A stretch of 64,000 nucleotides of DNA from Bolinopsis microptera (lineage: Eukaryota > Ctenophora > Tentaculata > Lobata > Bolinopsidae): the NCBI RefSeq assembly GCF_026151205.1, contig NC_087076.1, positions 16,891,142 to 16,955,141 of the forward strand, written 5' to 3'. This document shows, in pieces, positions 35,301 through 47,010 of the stretch. Within the stretch, counting starts at the first letter, position 1, and every line of letters begins with the position of its first letter. The notes below the pieces were generated by a model that was given only the letters and a program-made list of their open reading frames with translations, did no database searches and was not told where the DNA came from. The position numbers and the translations under genes are program-made.

Positions 35301-37178
35301 TTTCTCAAATATGGGTTGATCTGATTTATATGGTTGAATTATATTATGGATGATTTATACGGTTGAACCGTAATTTGAGTTCTTTAGTATGATCTTTAAG
35401 ATGATTACTTCTAGAAATTGTAACGTCATGCCATATTTATCAACATACGAATACAGCTCCAGTTCAATCGGATATTTAATTTTGGGAGTGGCACTGATGA
35501 CCGAACCAAATATTGAGTCAAGTAGGCACCCCTCCTAATATCAATATATAACAGATCTAGAAGAAATTTTGTTCCATCACCGATTTTTGAGAACATGGAC
35601 AGACATGCCAGAAGAACCGTGAGAGAACAGTTAAAACTTCTGCTGACTGAGCTACTCTCTGACATATTATAGTTGATATTGGGCCCAGCCGTGCCTGTAT
35701 TACTCACATGTATATACTATCAGTATAAATACTACACCACCACCACCGCCTTGGACATCACATTAGTGTTATATAGACATATGGCACGATATTTGAACTG
35801 GATAAGTACAGCACTGCATCTATATTTTGTCACTATGATTTCTTATTAAGAGGTTCATATCGTACTGAATTAAGACTTTATTGACATGGCAGCAGGCAAC
35901 TAATGCTCGCATTACGATATATAAGTTGCTACACTTTAAGTTTTATTTAGTAACACTTTTTCTCCGTGTTTAAAAGCTTTTAAAACTTCATAATGGGGGA
36001 TAAAAGCAGGTCGAGAAGAAATTGTGTCCAACTCACTGATAAAGTAGCTCCATGGCAACTTTCAATGGTTTCTTCACTTTTTATATTATATCGGGTATAT
36101 CCAGAGCTGGAGGTAGAGTCCATGGTATTGTAACTTCTTAATATCACAGTGCCCTTTCAAGAGTAGCTGGTATTTTAATGCTCTGTTCTCAAAATTTGGA
36201 GGATAATAACCTGTCAGCTTTGCTGCCACTGAATATGAAATGCTAGGAATCATATAGTTTCATGATTCATTTTCAAAATAAGAGTTCAATGATTCATTTT
36301 CTTCGCCGTATTAATCAGATTGAAATACACCTTTCTGGAAAGTTCTAAAATAATCGGTTTTCACGGATGAACGAGAGCATTGATTACTACAATGTCCCAT
36401 GGCCTGGAGCTGGTACTTGGTAGATCATGTTTTAAAGATCATGACATCATCTATTATGATTAGGTATTTTGCTCACACAACTATTAAGTATAGATTGTGG
36501 TTAAAATGCTCGAAGTAAGCTAGCTTTACTTCAACAAGCTCCTCTGCTGATAAATTCCACAGTGTTAGGTAGACTGCAATATATACATACTCAACATAGT
36601 TTTGCGATCTTTGTGCAGTTATATCGTCACGCCATATACCACATTTGTCTGTCTACGAGCTTCCAAGAATTGTAAAAATGAATGGTGAAGGTTCTCCACG
36701 AACTTCCAGCAGACTTTGTCTCTAATTTTTTCATTGTTCTCTAATTTTTTCATTGTTCTCTAATTTTCTCTGAAGAATGTTTTCTTTGGCTTTAACGCCA
36801 CAAGAAAATGTTGAATAGCAATGGAATTTTTAGTTTTCAGCACTACAAGCATTTCGTATAAACGGTAACGCAAATATTTGGGTGTGTTGATACAATGTGG
36901 TGACATGGTTTAGACCACGTTTAAAGGAGGAATTCTGAATAGATTTTTTAATTTTTAAGTCTTAGAAAACCCGGCCAAAGCGATTAATATAAATAATATT
37001 GTGGAATTCTTTTTCTTTAAGTTATTCGTGCCACACGAGAAATATATTAGATGGACTTTTTATACTTTTAAAATAATTTGAGCGACTGGCGTTAATTTCA
37101 AACCTCGCCTTTCTTCGCAGGTTCTGTTGCTTCGTCAAGAAAAAGAAAAAGAAAAAGAGCACCTCTCAGCACATTTAA
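29333..37178 (+). CDS. CSNK1G: Casein kinase 1 gamma, 10 coding exons
   Basis: This is a membrane-anchored Ser/Thr kinase of the CK1 gamma class; in animals it phosphorylates LRP6 in Wnt signalling and acts in membrane traffic. Exons: 29333-29444, 29722-29840, 29972-30041, 30326-30474, 31586-31820, 33714-33799, 34380-34464, 34646-34791, 35067-35254 and 37121-37178. All have GT-AG borders and compatible phases, giving 415 residues (human paralogues are of similar length). Seen: glycine loop [13 protein letters not shown] lysine, [10 protein letters not shown], catalytic [17 protein letters not shown], the CK1 signature TARYMSI.THLGR, and [16 protein letters not shown]. The last exon encodes [19 protein letters not shown]; the paired cysteines before a lysine tract match the palmitoylated tail that defines the gamma class. 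The SSN/G/Q-rich N-terminus is also typical. The ATG at 29333 is the first in frame. Confidence 0.95.
29445..29721 (+). other. CSNK1G intron 1
   Basis: Donor GTATGT and acceptor TCTTGCAG. No other feature was seen. Confidence 0.85.
30475..31585 (+). other. CSNK1G intron 4
   Basis: Donor GTACGT and acceptor TTTTCAG. The 1.1 kb intron contains many GTACA/TGTAC-rich stretches (about 30740-31090) but no gene. Confidence 0.8.
31821..33713 (+). other. CSNK1G intron 5
   Basis: Donor GTAACT and acceptor TTTTCAG. The 1.9 kb is AT-rich. Small open frames inside are unconvincing. Confidence 0.8.
33800..34379 (+). other. CSNK1G intron 6
   Basis: Donor GTACGT and acceptor ATTTCAG. Nothing else was recognised. 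Confidence 0.8.
35255..37120 (+). other. CSNK1G intron 9
   Basis: Donor GTGGGT and acceptor CTTCGCAG. This is the intron before the short exon coding the cysteine/lysine tail, so alternative last exons could switch membrane anchoring; no alternative exon was identified. Confidence 0.75.
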
Positions 37179-39610
37179 CACACCTTGAACCACCACCTCT
37201 TCTTTTTACCCAACCCAATCTTGCGGAAGAAAGTAGAGCTTCGAACACAACATGTAATCGGGTCAAGTGATGACGTCACGTGATGTTTTGAGGAGCAGGT
37301 GACGTCACGTGTACAATGTACAGAGTCACGTCATCATTCGTGTGTTCTCAGTTTAGTCAGATGAAATATTGCACGCACGCAAACTTGCGGGGATTATTAA
37401 GCAGACAATTGTGTACATTGATTTTATAACCCTTAATTAACTAACGCAAGATATTCATGATATTTAAAAAAAGTAACTGATGATCTTATATATATATCCT
37501 GCCGTACTTACTGTTAGTAGTCGAAACTGTTATATGTCTGTAATTTTTAGCCCCCTTTTGGTTATGGTAATAAAATTTGGGTTTAAATTCATATTATTGA
37601 TAATGATGCATATTATTCAAGTTATGAATAACGTATGTATACCAAACTGTCTAGAGTTTATAAGTTTTGATTACGCAATATTCAAGACATATTAGGGATT
37701 TGAGTCCAAAGAGAATTCAAAGATCTTAGTAAATACAATATTGTACCAACAGAAATCTTACTAAATGTATTGTACATTTTTAAATTATAAGGTTACATTA
37801 GATCCTTATCCTGATCAACTTGATCGTACATCATATAAAGCCTAAAATATTTTCTCCTTAAACCTGATTTTAGTGCAATACTACTCTAACTTAAAATCTT
37901 GTATATTTATACCGTTCTCAGCTCGTTTAGTGTGGATTTTTGGTAACAACAGTTTGCATATCTATCTCTCCAATAAGTTTTGGTGTCGATTTGTCAAACG
38001 CTACTACAAAGATTCGTTTCGTTCTCAGAACGGAGATGAGAGTTGAAATAAGAATGTTGTTTTGTTTGTTGTGGATTCCACTAAGATTGCTCCTTGTAAT
38101 TACGTGTTAATGGCATTGCTGCACTTCAAACTCGACCCCTTCCCACACACACACACACGCGTAGATACTGTTGTAAACAGTGTACTACCAGTGTAAAGTA
38201 CACACCACGTGTACAAATTGTGCTCTTCTGAAGTTTAATCTTTTGTACATAGCATTTTCCACGGGCGAGATTGCTCTCTCTCCCTTTCTCTCTATCTCCG
38301 GGCTTGTTTTGATACTGCAGCAGTGTCCGGAAATTAGCTGTAAGAAGACTGTTGAAGTAAATATAATGTGGACCGTGGCAGATCAATCATGAAACTTGTG
38401 TCTTATTTTCTAAAACAAAATTTGATTAAAATTTACTGTAAAATTACCGCCAATTTCACTTGACTATTTTTGCACCTGAAAATTCCATATAAGGGCGTGT
38501 AGTGAAGTCAAAGAAGGCGTGTACGCGCAGTGCAGGCCAGTGTGACAAACACCTTCATGTATTTCACTAATATACAAATGTACACGAACTTAAAGACATG
38601 GGCACATTCCGCTACTGACGTGCGAACCCTCGACATACCAAGATATCTACATATAGCGCACTCGTTACAGAGATATGTGAATATTAAGGGCCCATTAGTA
38701 CCAGGCGGTAACGTCACCTGTTCTCTCTCTCTTGTTGTGTAGCATTACTCATTTTATTAGAACCGTTATACACGGAAATAGTTAGTTTGGAACATGTGGC
38801 GGCCCTTCATGTACACTTTGTGACCTTAATGAAAGAATTAGGTAGTTTCAAACGATCACAACTCATTCGATCAGTTATTTCACTCTGGAGGCTTCAATAA
38901 TTTCAAGCCTCTGATAGTTGATCACAAACGTGACTATTATTAACTACTGTATTCAGAGCCCAGCACCACCCATCTACTGAACGTTTGCACAAATCACATT
39001 ATATATGTGTTCTTTAATGACACATATATAATATTCATCCTTGTGGTTCACGATATATGTCTAATGTGCGGTATTGGCTGTTCCTCACGTCTAATATAGG
39101 TGAGTCGTGACTTGTGTGTGTGTACAGCTAACATTATTAATTGCGCTAAGCACTGAATATTACGGGTTGTACTTTGCTGGTTTCACAGCAATGTACGGGA
39201 GATATATCGTACACATATTATGCACATGTTCCTTAAATCTTGATAATATCGGATGTAATGGTGCTGTGAAGGTTCGTGTTTGCCATGATACATTACTCAC
39301 AGTGCAACCCATGCTCACTATCTTAACATTTCATGAATACCACCGTATCATCGATATTTAAAAAGTTGATTAGCCTTTACAATATAAGTGTAACCATTAT
39401 GACGATACGTACCAATTACTGTTTATATGACTGTAATGAACAAATCATGAATGATCAGTTTTATGCCAATTTAGCATATTTTGGTCTGCTCTTACGTGTT
39501 AAACAAAGGTTTAATTGTTCACTAGTAAGGCTGTAGATCGCGCTGCGTGAGGCCATTCTTTGGCAATTGATATATTGATAACATATTGATGTGAAGTTAA
39601 TTGGAACACC
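37179..39610. other. CSNK1G-DNAJA3 intergenic region
   Basis: The stretch is AT-rich with short microsatellites such as CACACACACACACAC near 38145. Small open frames have no family signal. Confidence 0.4.
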
Positions 39611-41086
39611 ATGGTTTACTCTATGAAATATACTGTAACCGCTAATATAACTCCAATATTCCCAGTGTGTATGTTGAGTGGATTAAGAGAGACACTGCAC
39701 TCGGTGCGCTCTTTTCAAAATGTCAGCTACGTGTTGGCACACGTCCGTTCTATTCAAACCACCTCCGCTACTCTTAAAACCCATTATGAAACTCTGGGTG
39801 TCAAATACACAGCCACTCCCAAACACATAAAAGCAGCTTACTTCGACCTGGCAAAGAAATGTCATCCGGACGTTAATCCGGGTGACGAGAGCAAAGAACT
39901 GTTCCAGAAGATCAGCCAGGCTTACCAAGTTCTCAGCGATGAGAAGCTACGGCAGGAGTATACTGCTAGCTTGGACCACGAGGAGGTCACCTTCAAGTCT
40001 GATGCATACCGAAACGAAAGTCCTGAATCTGTTTTCAAGTCAGCATTTGGAGTGAACTTTGATGAGATGTTCAGCGACAGGTTCGGATATACAGTTGAGA
40101 AGGACAACATAAGGGAGTATATCCTGGGTATATCTCTCTTTGAGGCTGTCATGGGTTCAGCTAAGTATATAGAGATAAACACGCATCAGAGATGTATGAA
40201 GTGTAAAGGTTATGGGGCAGCACAGGGGGCTCCTAGTACTCGGGTGGATTGTGCCAGATGTTATGGCAGTGGTCAAATTCCATACAAAAAACCCGTTGAT
40301 GTATCTTGGATGAAACCGTATGAAAACCAGAAATTACCGGAATTTACTACTTGTGGAGACTGTTTGGGTAAAGGTTATTACATATCTGAACCTTGTTTAA
40401 GCTGTAACGGTATAGGAAGGGTGGATGTTTGTCAGTGGCATCCTGTTTCAGTTCCACCAGGGGTCAAACATGGCCAAGTTCTGAACTGTCCTGGCATCGA
40501 CGGTGCACCTATGTTAATCACAATACACATTATACAAACACCAGATATTCTATTCGATTACGATCATGAAGACAATGTCAGATCAAAGATAGCGGTACAT
40601 TACAGTACGCTGATCCAAGGTGGTCACGTGCATGTAAGAACTATTGATAACGAATACCATACATTGTACATTCCTCCAAACACACAGCCGGGTACTGTCA
40701 TTGAGTTGGAAGAGTTCGAACCGATCCACGTGTTTGTTGTTGAGCTGTTCATGCCCAAGTCTGATAACTTAACGTCATATCTAGATAAGACTTACAAGCA
40801 TATTCTTGCGGAAGAGGAACGGCATTTGACTTCGACAGACACTCCTATAAGTACACACTATTGTAAAACTATCAAACTAGACTCGTTGTCGAAGTTTAAA
40901 TTATTTAGGAACGATGTGTTCAGTTATACTTTCGTTCCGTTGTATCGGTTATTTATTCATTGGCCTGTAACTGCTTTGTATAGTTGGGCTAAACGGACTA
41001 AAAAGTTAAACCGATTCGTTCAGTTTTTAGATGGCGCTAAGGGTCACACTTTTCATTATCCTATGAACAGGAAGAATTCGTTGTAG
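39611..41086 (+). CDS. DNAJA3: Mitochondrial-type DnaJ (DNAJA3/TID1)
   Basis: This is a type I J-protein that stimulates mitochondrial Hsp70 ATPase for protein folding. The product has 491 residues in a single exon. N-terminal residues 1-55 are poor in acidic residues and contain arginines and hydroxylated residues, as in a mitochondrial targeting sequence. The J domain spans about 58-120 with HPD at 85-87. The cysteine-rich zinc domain (about 195-270) has four CxxCxGxG-type motifs: CMKCKGYG, CARCYGSG, CGDCLGKG and CLSCNGIG. A substrate-binding C-terminal domain follows with PPGVKHGQ and PPNTQPGT. The G/F linker between J and zinc domains is reduced: instead of a glycine-rich stretch there is SVFKSAFGVNFDEMFSDRFG. 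The last 110 residues are an unusual extension. Starts at Met5 or Met21 are alternatives. DNAJA3 fits better than the cytosolic DNAJA1/2 because of the presequence and the residues around the zinc domain. Confidence 0.88.
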   Translation: MVYSMKYTVTANITPIFPVCMLSGLRETLHSVRSFQNVSYVLAHVRSIQTTSATLKTHYETLGVKYTATPKHIKAAYFDLAKKCHPDVNPGDESKELFQKISQAYQVLSDEKLRQEYTASLDHEEVTFKSDAYRNESPESVFKSAFGVNFDEMFSDRFGYTVEKDNIREYILGISLFEAVMGSAKYIEINTHQRCMKCKGYGAAQGAPSTRVDCARCYGSGQIPYKKPVDVSWMKPYENQKLPEFTTCGDCLGKGYYISEPCLSCNGIGRVDVCQWHPVSVPPGVKHGQVLNCPGIDGAPMLITIHIIQTPDILFDYDHEDNVRSKIAVHYSTLIQGGHVHVRTIDNEYHTLYIPPNTQPGTVIELEEFEPIHVFVVELFMPKSDNLTSYLDKTYKHILAEEERHLTSTDTPISTHYCKTIKLDSLSKFKLFRNDVFSYTFVPLYRLFIHWPVTALYSWAKRTKKLNRFVQFLDGAKGHTFHYPMNRKNSL

Positions 41087-42938
41087 AACTTAAGGCAATG
41101 TTTGCCACTTTGATAGTAATTATGTAAATGAAATTTGCGTAGACCTCGGAGCCCGTTCTCCTTTTGAATGAAACTGTTTGCATAATTTTGTTCAATTGCG
41201 CGGCTTAATATTGAAGCTTAAAATGTCAACATTCAGCCAAAATTTCTAAGAAGTACGCATGAAAATAGCCAAATCGTCAGCAATTAGTGTGTGCGCGTCG
41301 TTCAATTCTGCCGAATAAATTTGCGCGCGCACAACAGCCGAACAAATCAAAACAGATATTTCAGAGGCTGCATTTCAAATTTGAGCATGAAGCAGTAGAC
41401 AAGCAATCCGAAAACACACATGGGTTCGCATTGTACACTCACCATGAGGAAACTGAATTTCGTCCCGGCCCAGTTGCGCGGATCGATAGTCACGTATTTT
41501 AACCTAGAGCCGCGCACGCAAATCTAAATTCTTAATACATTTTTTTGATTTTGGGCGTTTTCAACCAGTTTTAATGATATGATATATAACATTTTTCAAA
41601 TAGTATACACAATACACATAATGTCACGATGACCATATATAAAAATAACTCTTCAAAAACTCAATATTTTGAAAATCACCCTTCAATGCCCTTCATGGCC
41701 TTGCGGCTCCAAGTTCAATTCTAAACTGTCTATATTGACAAAGTTCTTTCTCGCCCCTCTGTGTTCATATTAAATTGAACACAATTCGACGGCAGAATAC
41801 TGCGGCTACACTTTTGCGTTTTAATATTTGCCTTTTCGGGCAGCGCACGACTGATGATGCAACGTGTATCAAGAATTAATATGCAATACAGTTAAAATTG
41901 CACTTCGATCAATACCTGCTCATCTTGAAGGCAAAAATATGTTAATGCAGCTACTTCCAACTTAAATATCCATGGACGTACTACGAGACAAATTCTTTTA
42001 CAAAAGTGAAAGCCTTTGTCAATGTGCCTCAAAAGTTGAAAGTGATCCTAAACGATTCCCCGTTCAATTTTGGTCGGAGAACGCCAACTCAGTTAAGTGC
42101 ATAACCAAGGAAATTATAGACATATTTCATACGTATCAAATTGGATGTGCTTTTGGCGGAGATATAACGTGCGCCTAAAAATATTTACACCCCAAGTTAA
42201 AAATATAAATACATTATTTTAAAAACACTATCAAATAAGGTGGTTGATCAATCACTTGTGTCATTACGACGACGTCGCTATATCAAGTCAAAATATTCCC
42301 CAAAATAATTTAAAGACGATTCCCGATCGAAAACGTTATTGGTAGAAAAAGTTTCTCAAGTTACATAAATATCAATGGAAATGCAATTTTATGGATAAAA
42401 TCAATAAAACTTACAATACAAGTAAAGCCCAAAACAGAGTAACACACCCTAAATTGGTTGAGACTTGAGATGTGATACATCCAAGCAGTCTAAGTAGACA
42501 ATAATATCATGTGAGTTAATATAAAACTAGCTCCAATGTTCATGTAACCAGACAGGTTCTACCAATCCAAAGAGTAAATTAGGTTTCCATTCAGTCAGTA
42601 GTTAAACAGTGTCTAGCACTGGTCATGGTCATCCTAAGAGGGACTCTCCATTTATTACAGGCCTGGGTAATACTGTTCGAAACATTTTAGTTAAAAAATT
42701 TGCATAGAGTGGCCTTTTAAAATTATATGTACTAAGTACTTATTGACTTATATTATATTATATATGCAACTATATAGTTGTCACTGATGATAGCATGCTT
42801 TCATGATTGAAAAAATTTTTTGAGGGGGCCTTATTGCTGTCTTATCAAATTCATGTACGTTTGTTAATTGCTCTTGTTATCAGCATCGCACAGCCTTGCT
42901 TAAATCGAGTACAACGTGTACATCGCTACTTGTACATA
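41087..42938. other. DNAJA3-ORF1 intergenic region
   Basis: The stretch includes a GC-rich patch with GCGCGC motifs (about 41285-41515) whose small open frame has no recognisable domain. The rest is AT-rich, and no gene was recognised. Confidence 0.4.
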
Positions 42939-43943
42939 ATGAGCTATACATTGGAATCCCTGCATCGATTGGAGAAGGACATTCGGGGAACTTTCGATTC
43001 GTTGACTGGAGCAGCTAAGTGTAAAAACATCACTGAAGTTACGAAGCATGTTCTTATGAAAGGGAACAATGTCAGCAAAGACTCACTTGCTGGATTTATC
43101 ATGGAATTTGTTAAGATTGTAAACTGCAGCACAGACATTCTTAAATCTGCGTCATCAAATATTGACACTTTGAAATCTGATCAGATTGTAAATCAGAAAC
43201 TTATGTTGGAGCTTAAGGACGAAATTATTCAGAAGAAGGACAATCATGTTCAGAAAGTTCTGGAGGTCGTCAAAACAGAAGTTAAATCGTTTAGCGACAT
43301 AGTGAAGCAGAACAGTCCACAGATCCCAGGCAAAACTTTGCAAGCGGCTGTGAAATCAGCAGTTGACAATGATAATCGCAGTCGCTGTGTGATGGTATAC
43401 GGACTCAGGGAGGATCCTAAAACCAATCTTGATACAGTTGTGGGAGGTATGCTTAGTGAAATTGCTGGAGCAGAAAAACCCTTCGTGAGGGAATGTTACC
43501 GTCTGGGAACTGCGAAGCCTGGCCAACATCGTCCAGTCAGAGTTTGCTTCAGCCGATCAGACTCAGTTTCTGTTGTGCTCAGTAATGCTAAGAACTTGAA
43601 GCAGTCGTCACAGTTCAATAAAACATTTCTGAGTCCTGATCGATCTCCTGAGGAGAGGCTGATACGGAGAAAACTTGTTGAATCTTTAAAAGCAAAGATG
43701 GAGAAAGAGCCAGAAAAGTATCACTTCATACGAGGAGGAGAGATCTGCACCACTGAAAGGAAAGTGACCCCGCAACACAGCACGGAAAAGAAGACGATTC
43801 CACAACACTCAGGATTCTCGATTCCGCAACATTCAGGATTCTCCACTTCGAGTAATCGTGCTGCTGGCCTCAACAAATCTTTTACGCAGGGACCATGGAT
43901 TCCAGGAACACTGTCCATTAGTACTCCGATGAAAAAGCGATGA
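42939..43943 (+). CDS. Solitary LINE ORF1-type RNA-binding protein
   Basis: The 334-residue frame starts at the second in-frame methionine (MSYTLESLHRLEKDIR); a longer start at 42807 adds a hydrophobic stretch that looks unconserved. Residues about 30-130 are helical and coiled-coil-like (LMLELKDEIIQKKDNH). Then comes an RRM-like block (CVMVYGLREDPKTNLDTVV, CYRLGTAKPGQHRPVRVCF) and the block FLSPDRSPEERLIRRKL, followed by a basic tail with a PQHS(T/G) repeat. This layout is that of ORF1 proteins of non-LTR retrotransposons, which bind LINE RNA as trimers. The frame is intact, yet no endonuclease or reverse transcriptase follows before the next gene. It may be a recent truncated insertion or a host-adopted gene; I cannot tell which from one copy. 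Confidence 0.8.
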   Translation: MSYTLESLHRLEKDIRGTFDSLTGAAKCKNITEVTKHVLMKGNNVSKDSLAGFIMEFVKIVNCSTDILKSASSNIDTLKSDQIVNQKLMLELKDEIIQKKDNHVQKVLEVVKTEVKSFSDIVKQNSPQIPGKTLQAAVKSAVDNDNRSRCVMVYGLREDPKTNLDTVVGGMLSEIAGAEKPFVRECYRLGTAKPGQHRPVRVCFSRSDSVSVVLSNAKNLKQSSQFNKTFLSPDRSPEERLIRRKLVESLKAKMEKEPEKYHFIRGGEICTTERKVTPQHSTEKKTIPQHSGFSIPQHSGFSTSSNRAAGLNKSFTQGPWIPGTLSISTPMKKR

Positions 43944-44378
43944 ATGTCGATTTGCCGTGATTCTAGCTTTGTGTGTTATTGTGTGATTTCAATGCACGGC
44001 AATGAAGGGACTCAGGTACCACGATCTGGCAGACAAACATGTCTGAACAGACATAGCGAGTCAGATCTGGTTCAGGAAATTTTATCGTTAAAGAGATATT
44101 CATATTTCATATGAATCAATACTCAGGTTTCTAATTTTGGACTCGCCCGGGGTTTGATTATGATACTTTGAGGAATGATGTTTTTGCTGACATTTGATTT
44201 ATAAGTTGATTTCAAATCCCCTATGGGTACCAGAAATACTGGTTTCACAACAACAACATTATCCAATTCTTATTACCAGGTAACAGTTCAATAAAACAAT
44301 AAGTTTTCTTTTCAAGGGATTATTTAATCATATGACTCCTCTTCCATATCGTAGGTTTCAAGTTCTAGGAACAACGAA

Positions 44379-44723
44379 ATGGAGAATGTGTTATTTCTGA
44401 CTACTCATGACAGCAATTTTTATGGTCGACTTGGCCCAACCATCATTACCACCACAAACAGGTCTCGCGATGCTGTTGGTGAAAGTGTAATGGATTCTAT
44501 GATGAGAGACATCGGTGCAAAAATACGGCAAACTGGCAGAATTCGCGATGATCGCCTTGAACCTGACACTTGGTATTCATCTGAAAACATTGCTCAAGTA
44601 ACCTGTAAAGTAGTTGGTTTAGGATACAATGTTGCTTCTACGTCGAAGGGCGGGGAAGAAACACTTGTTGTAATGCAACTGAGATCTGATCTGGTAACAC
44701 TAACAGGACCTGTGAATACGTAA
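44379..44723 (+). CDS. GCHFR: GTP cyclohydrolase I feedback regulator-like protein
   Basis: The frame is 114 residues in one exon. In vertebrates GFRP binds GTP cyclohydrolase I and mediates tetrahydrobiopterin feedback and phenylalanine feed-forward control of biopterin synthesis. Comparing from memory with human GFRP (84 residues), the start VLFLTTHD..RLGPTIITTT parallels LLISTQIRMEVGPTMV. The C-terminal VTCKVVGLGYNVASTSKGGE followed by ETLVVMQL parallels LERRGFRVLSMTGVGQTLVWCL. The product is longer by an internal insert (about residues 30-65) and a short tail. No GTP cyclohydrolase gene lies nearby. The call depends on short motif similarity, so it is provisional. Confidence 0.6.
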   Translation: MENVLFLTTHDSNFYGRLGPTIITTTNRSRDAVGESVMDSMMRDIGAKIRQTGRIRDDRLEPDTWYSSENIAQVTCKVVGLGYNVASTSKGGEETLVVMQLRSDLVTLTGPVNT

Positions 44724-46524
44724 ATATGCAAATAGAAAATACTATAACAAACGTCGATGAAAGCTCAGATCTGACCTTGTGACAGGGCAAAATGTGAACC
44801 TCAACTGGATTGACTGTGTCATTTTAGGAGGGCATAGCTGCTGTCGTGGACTTTTCATGAATGTGTTTGATTTTGTATTATACCTGGTTTCCGCCTTTTT
44901 TTATGTATAAAAACCAAGACTTTAAGGCTTACATTAAGTGGTGTCAAGACTCGAGATTGCTAAAGTAATTATTACCTATTTAATTTGCGTTTTTGACACT
45001 GCTTGGGGGTCCAAATTTTGGGGACTAAAATTCTTATTCCTTGGCCAATTTTTTATTTTTTCATGCTGATTTGAAGGCCATTAAAGCATTTGACCCAGTC
45101 AAAAAGTTTTAGTTGTATATCTTTTAAGGTTTTTTTGCGTTTTGTCGCGTTAAAGTTGATGACGTGGTGTCAGTAAAATGGTACGGATAAACACATATAA
45201 TATACATACATATATATATCGTCTTGCTTTATATATAGTATATCGTCTTGCTTTATATATAGTAAGATTGGGCACTCATTGACTGAGCTATTAAGGCCAA
45301 CGTATGGGTACTGACCTTTGGCCCCCCATGTATTATGGGTCGTTTACAGTTTACACGTTTTTAAATCACTTTTCGCTGTTGGAGTACCTGAGACATCTCA
45401 CAGCAAGTAGACCAAAGTGGCTCATGCTTGTGAACAGTGCATCAACTACCCGAAGCGGTGGGTTGGGAGTCCCCCCTGGGATCATTTCATTTGTAAAATT
45501 GTACACATTATAAAAGCTACAATAAATTATCTATAAAATTTACATAAACAAACTTAGAAGACATCCTTTGGATTACCTTGCTGTGCATCTTTAGTGTCTT
45601 GGATGCAAAATGCAAATGTGTTTCTATCCACATATCTGAAGGATACCATATTGGTGCTGTTGAAGGATACCATATTGGTGCTGTTGTATGCTTAGGGGTC
45701 GTTCACTTATTACTTACTCGCTTTTTGGAACATTTTTACCTCCCGGAGGCACTATATGAGAACTATACCAGATATTGGAGAGTACTTTACCCCAGTAGAA
45801 AGCAGGATCATGCACGTGCTCATTCCAGCCCTTCTCGGTCGACCTCTCAACCAGTATGAGAGATAAATAAATAAATAAATAAAGTCAATTTTTACAGCAC
45901 AGCAATATATATCTAAATATCAGATCCTCTGTAATCATAATGTATAAAAAAAGGAGCTTTTCTCTGTGCTGAAGGATGAATCAAGGCAGATCATGGTTCT
46001 GTTAGCAGGCCACCCTAGTTATGGACAATACATATATATAAAATAATTAAATTATAATTTTAAAATTGTGTCAAGATTGAACTAAAACATAACTCAGGGT
46101 AAAATAGACGTATTCCCTTCGTCAAATTAACTATTTACAATACTAAACTTAAACGAACTCCGGGTAAAATAAACGTAATCCCTTTGTCAAACTTGCTATT
46201 TACAATAAGTTAATAAATTAATACGGTTGAAAATTATTTCATATTCAATAACAATGTAGCATCAATATAATTGATACAAATGAGGAGCATACAGTGAGAA
46301 TTGCACATAACAGGAGGACTGGAGGTATGGAGCAATAATGATTGACAGTGCACCTTTCCACTGATGTTCCTAATTTCCTGTAATAGCTTAATAGGCATGG
46401 AAATACTTTGATTGCAGGGGATAAATTGGATTCACTTATGTACTGAGATATCCTTGAACTCCCTGTTCGATGTGGAGATGTGGACTAGGCATTATCAATC
46501 CCATCAGGTTAGCATCTCGTGAAT
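44724..46524. other. Intergenic region with short repeats
   Basis: The stretch contains a 24-bp tandem duplication (GAAGGATACCATATTGGTGC at about 45638 and 45662) and a (TAAA)5 microsatellite at about 45866-45885. It also has two diverged 50-bp direct copies at about 46091 and 46157 (GGTAAAATAGACGTATTCCC and a variant). The frame preceding the TAAA tract (45780-45865) could be the 3' end of a retroelement, but no motif supports this. Confidence 0.4.
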
Positions 46525-46680
46525 ATGAAATATGTATACTCCACTAAAGATCTTGTGAGTTTAATCAACCAACAAAACCTGGATATCACCAAGGAAGTTA
46601 TGAGTAAGATAAGAGAAAAGGACGAAGAATTGAGGAAACAGAAAGAAGATTTTCTCCCAAAAGTTCAAGATGCTCCATAA
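46525..46680 (+). CDS. Possible short coiled-coil ORF
   Basis: The frame runs from ATG (MKYVYSTKDLVSLINQ) through ITKEVMSKIREKDEELRKQ to a stop after PKVQDAP, 51 codons. The heptad-like charged composition is unlike the surrounding AT-rich DNA, and an AG acceptor-like site lies just upstream (about 46507). It could be a fragment of a coiled-coil protein or chance. Confidence 0.25.
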   Translation: MKYVYSTKDLVSLINQQNLDITKEVMSKIREKDEELRKQKEDFLPKVQDAP

Positions 46681-47010
46681 TGGGTCAGATCATCTACCTT
46701 AGAACCACCTAGACCAATAAAGAGAGAATCCACATGGCTCTCAACACTACCTTTTCTTTGCACATATATTCAGTGCAATTTCATGGCAACTGTTCTATAA
46801 ACAATAACTTGGGTTATTTTAAGGACTTGGTACTTGTTAGATGAGGCACGTGATAGCAGTAGTATGATTCGATTGGTTGACAAAACAAGAATATTGGTTG
46901 GTCACATGTAAATTGTAAATGTATACCATGTCCATTGTCCCTGCTATTGCTTCTGTTCTTAGAAACTATTAAAGAACTAATTTTTTCATGAATATAATCA
47001 CAGATTAGCC
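46681..47010. other. SWEET upstream region
   Basis: No element was recognised. The region includes the presumed promoter and 5' UTR of the transporter gene. Confidence 0.4.

Noticed and set aside
41287-41502. Short ORF in a GC-rich patch after DNAJA3
   Set aside because: No domain. The GC-rich composition lengthens open frames by chance, and no splice or promoter context was seen.
45304-45859. ORFs before the (TAAA)n tract as a LINE 3' end
   Set aside because: The TAAA tail resembles some LINE tails, but no reverse transcriptase or other retroelement motif is present upstream.
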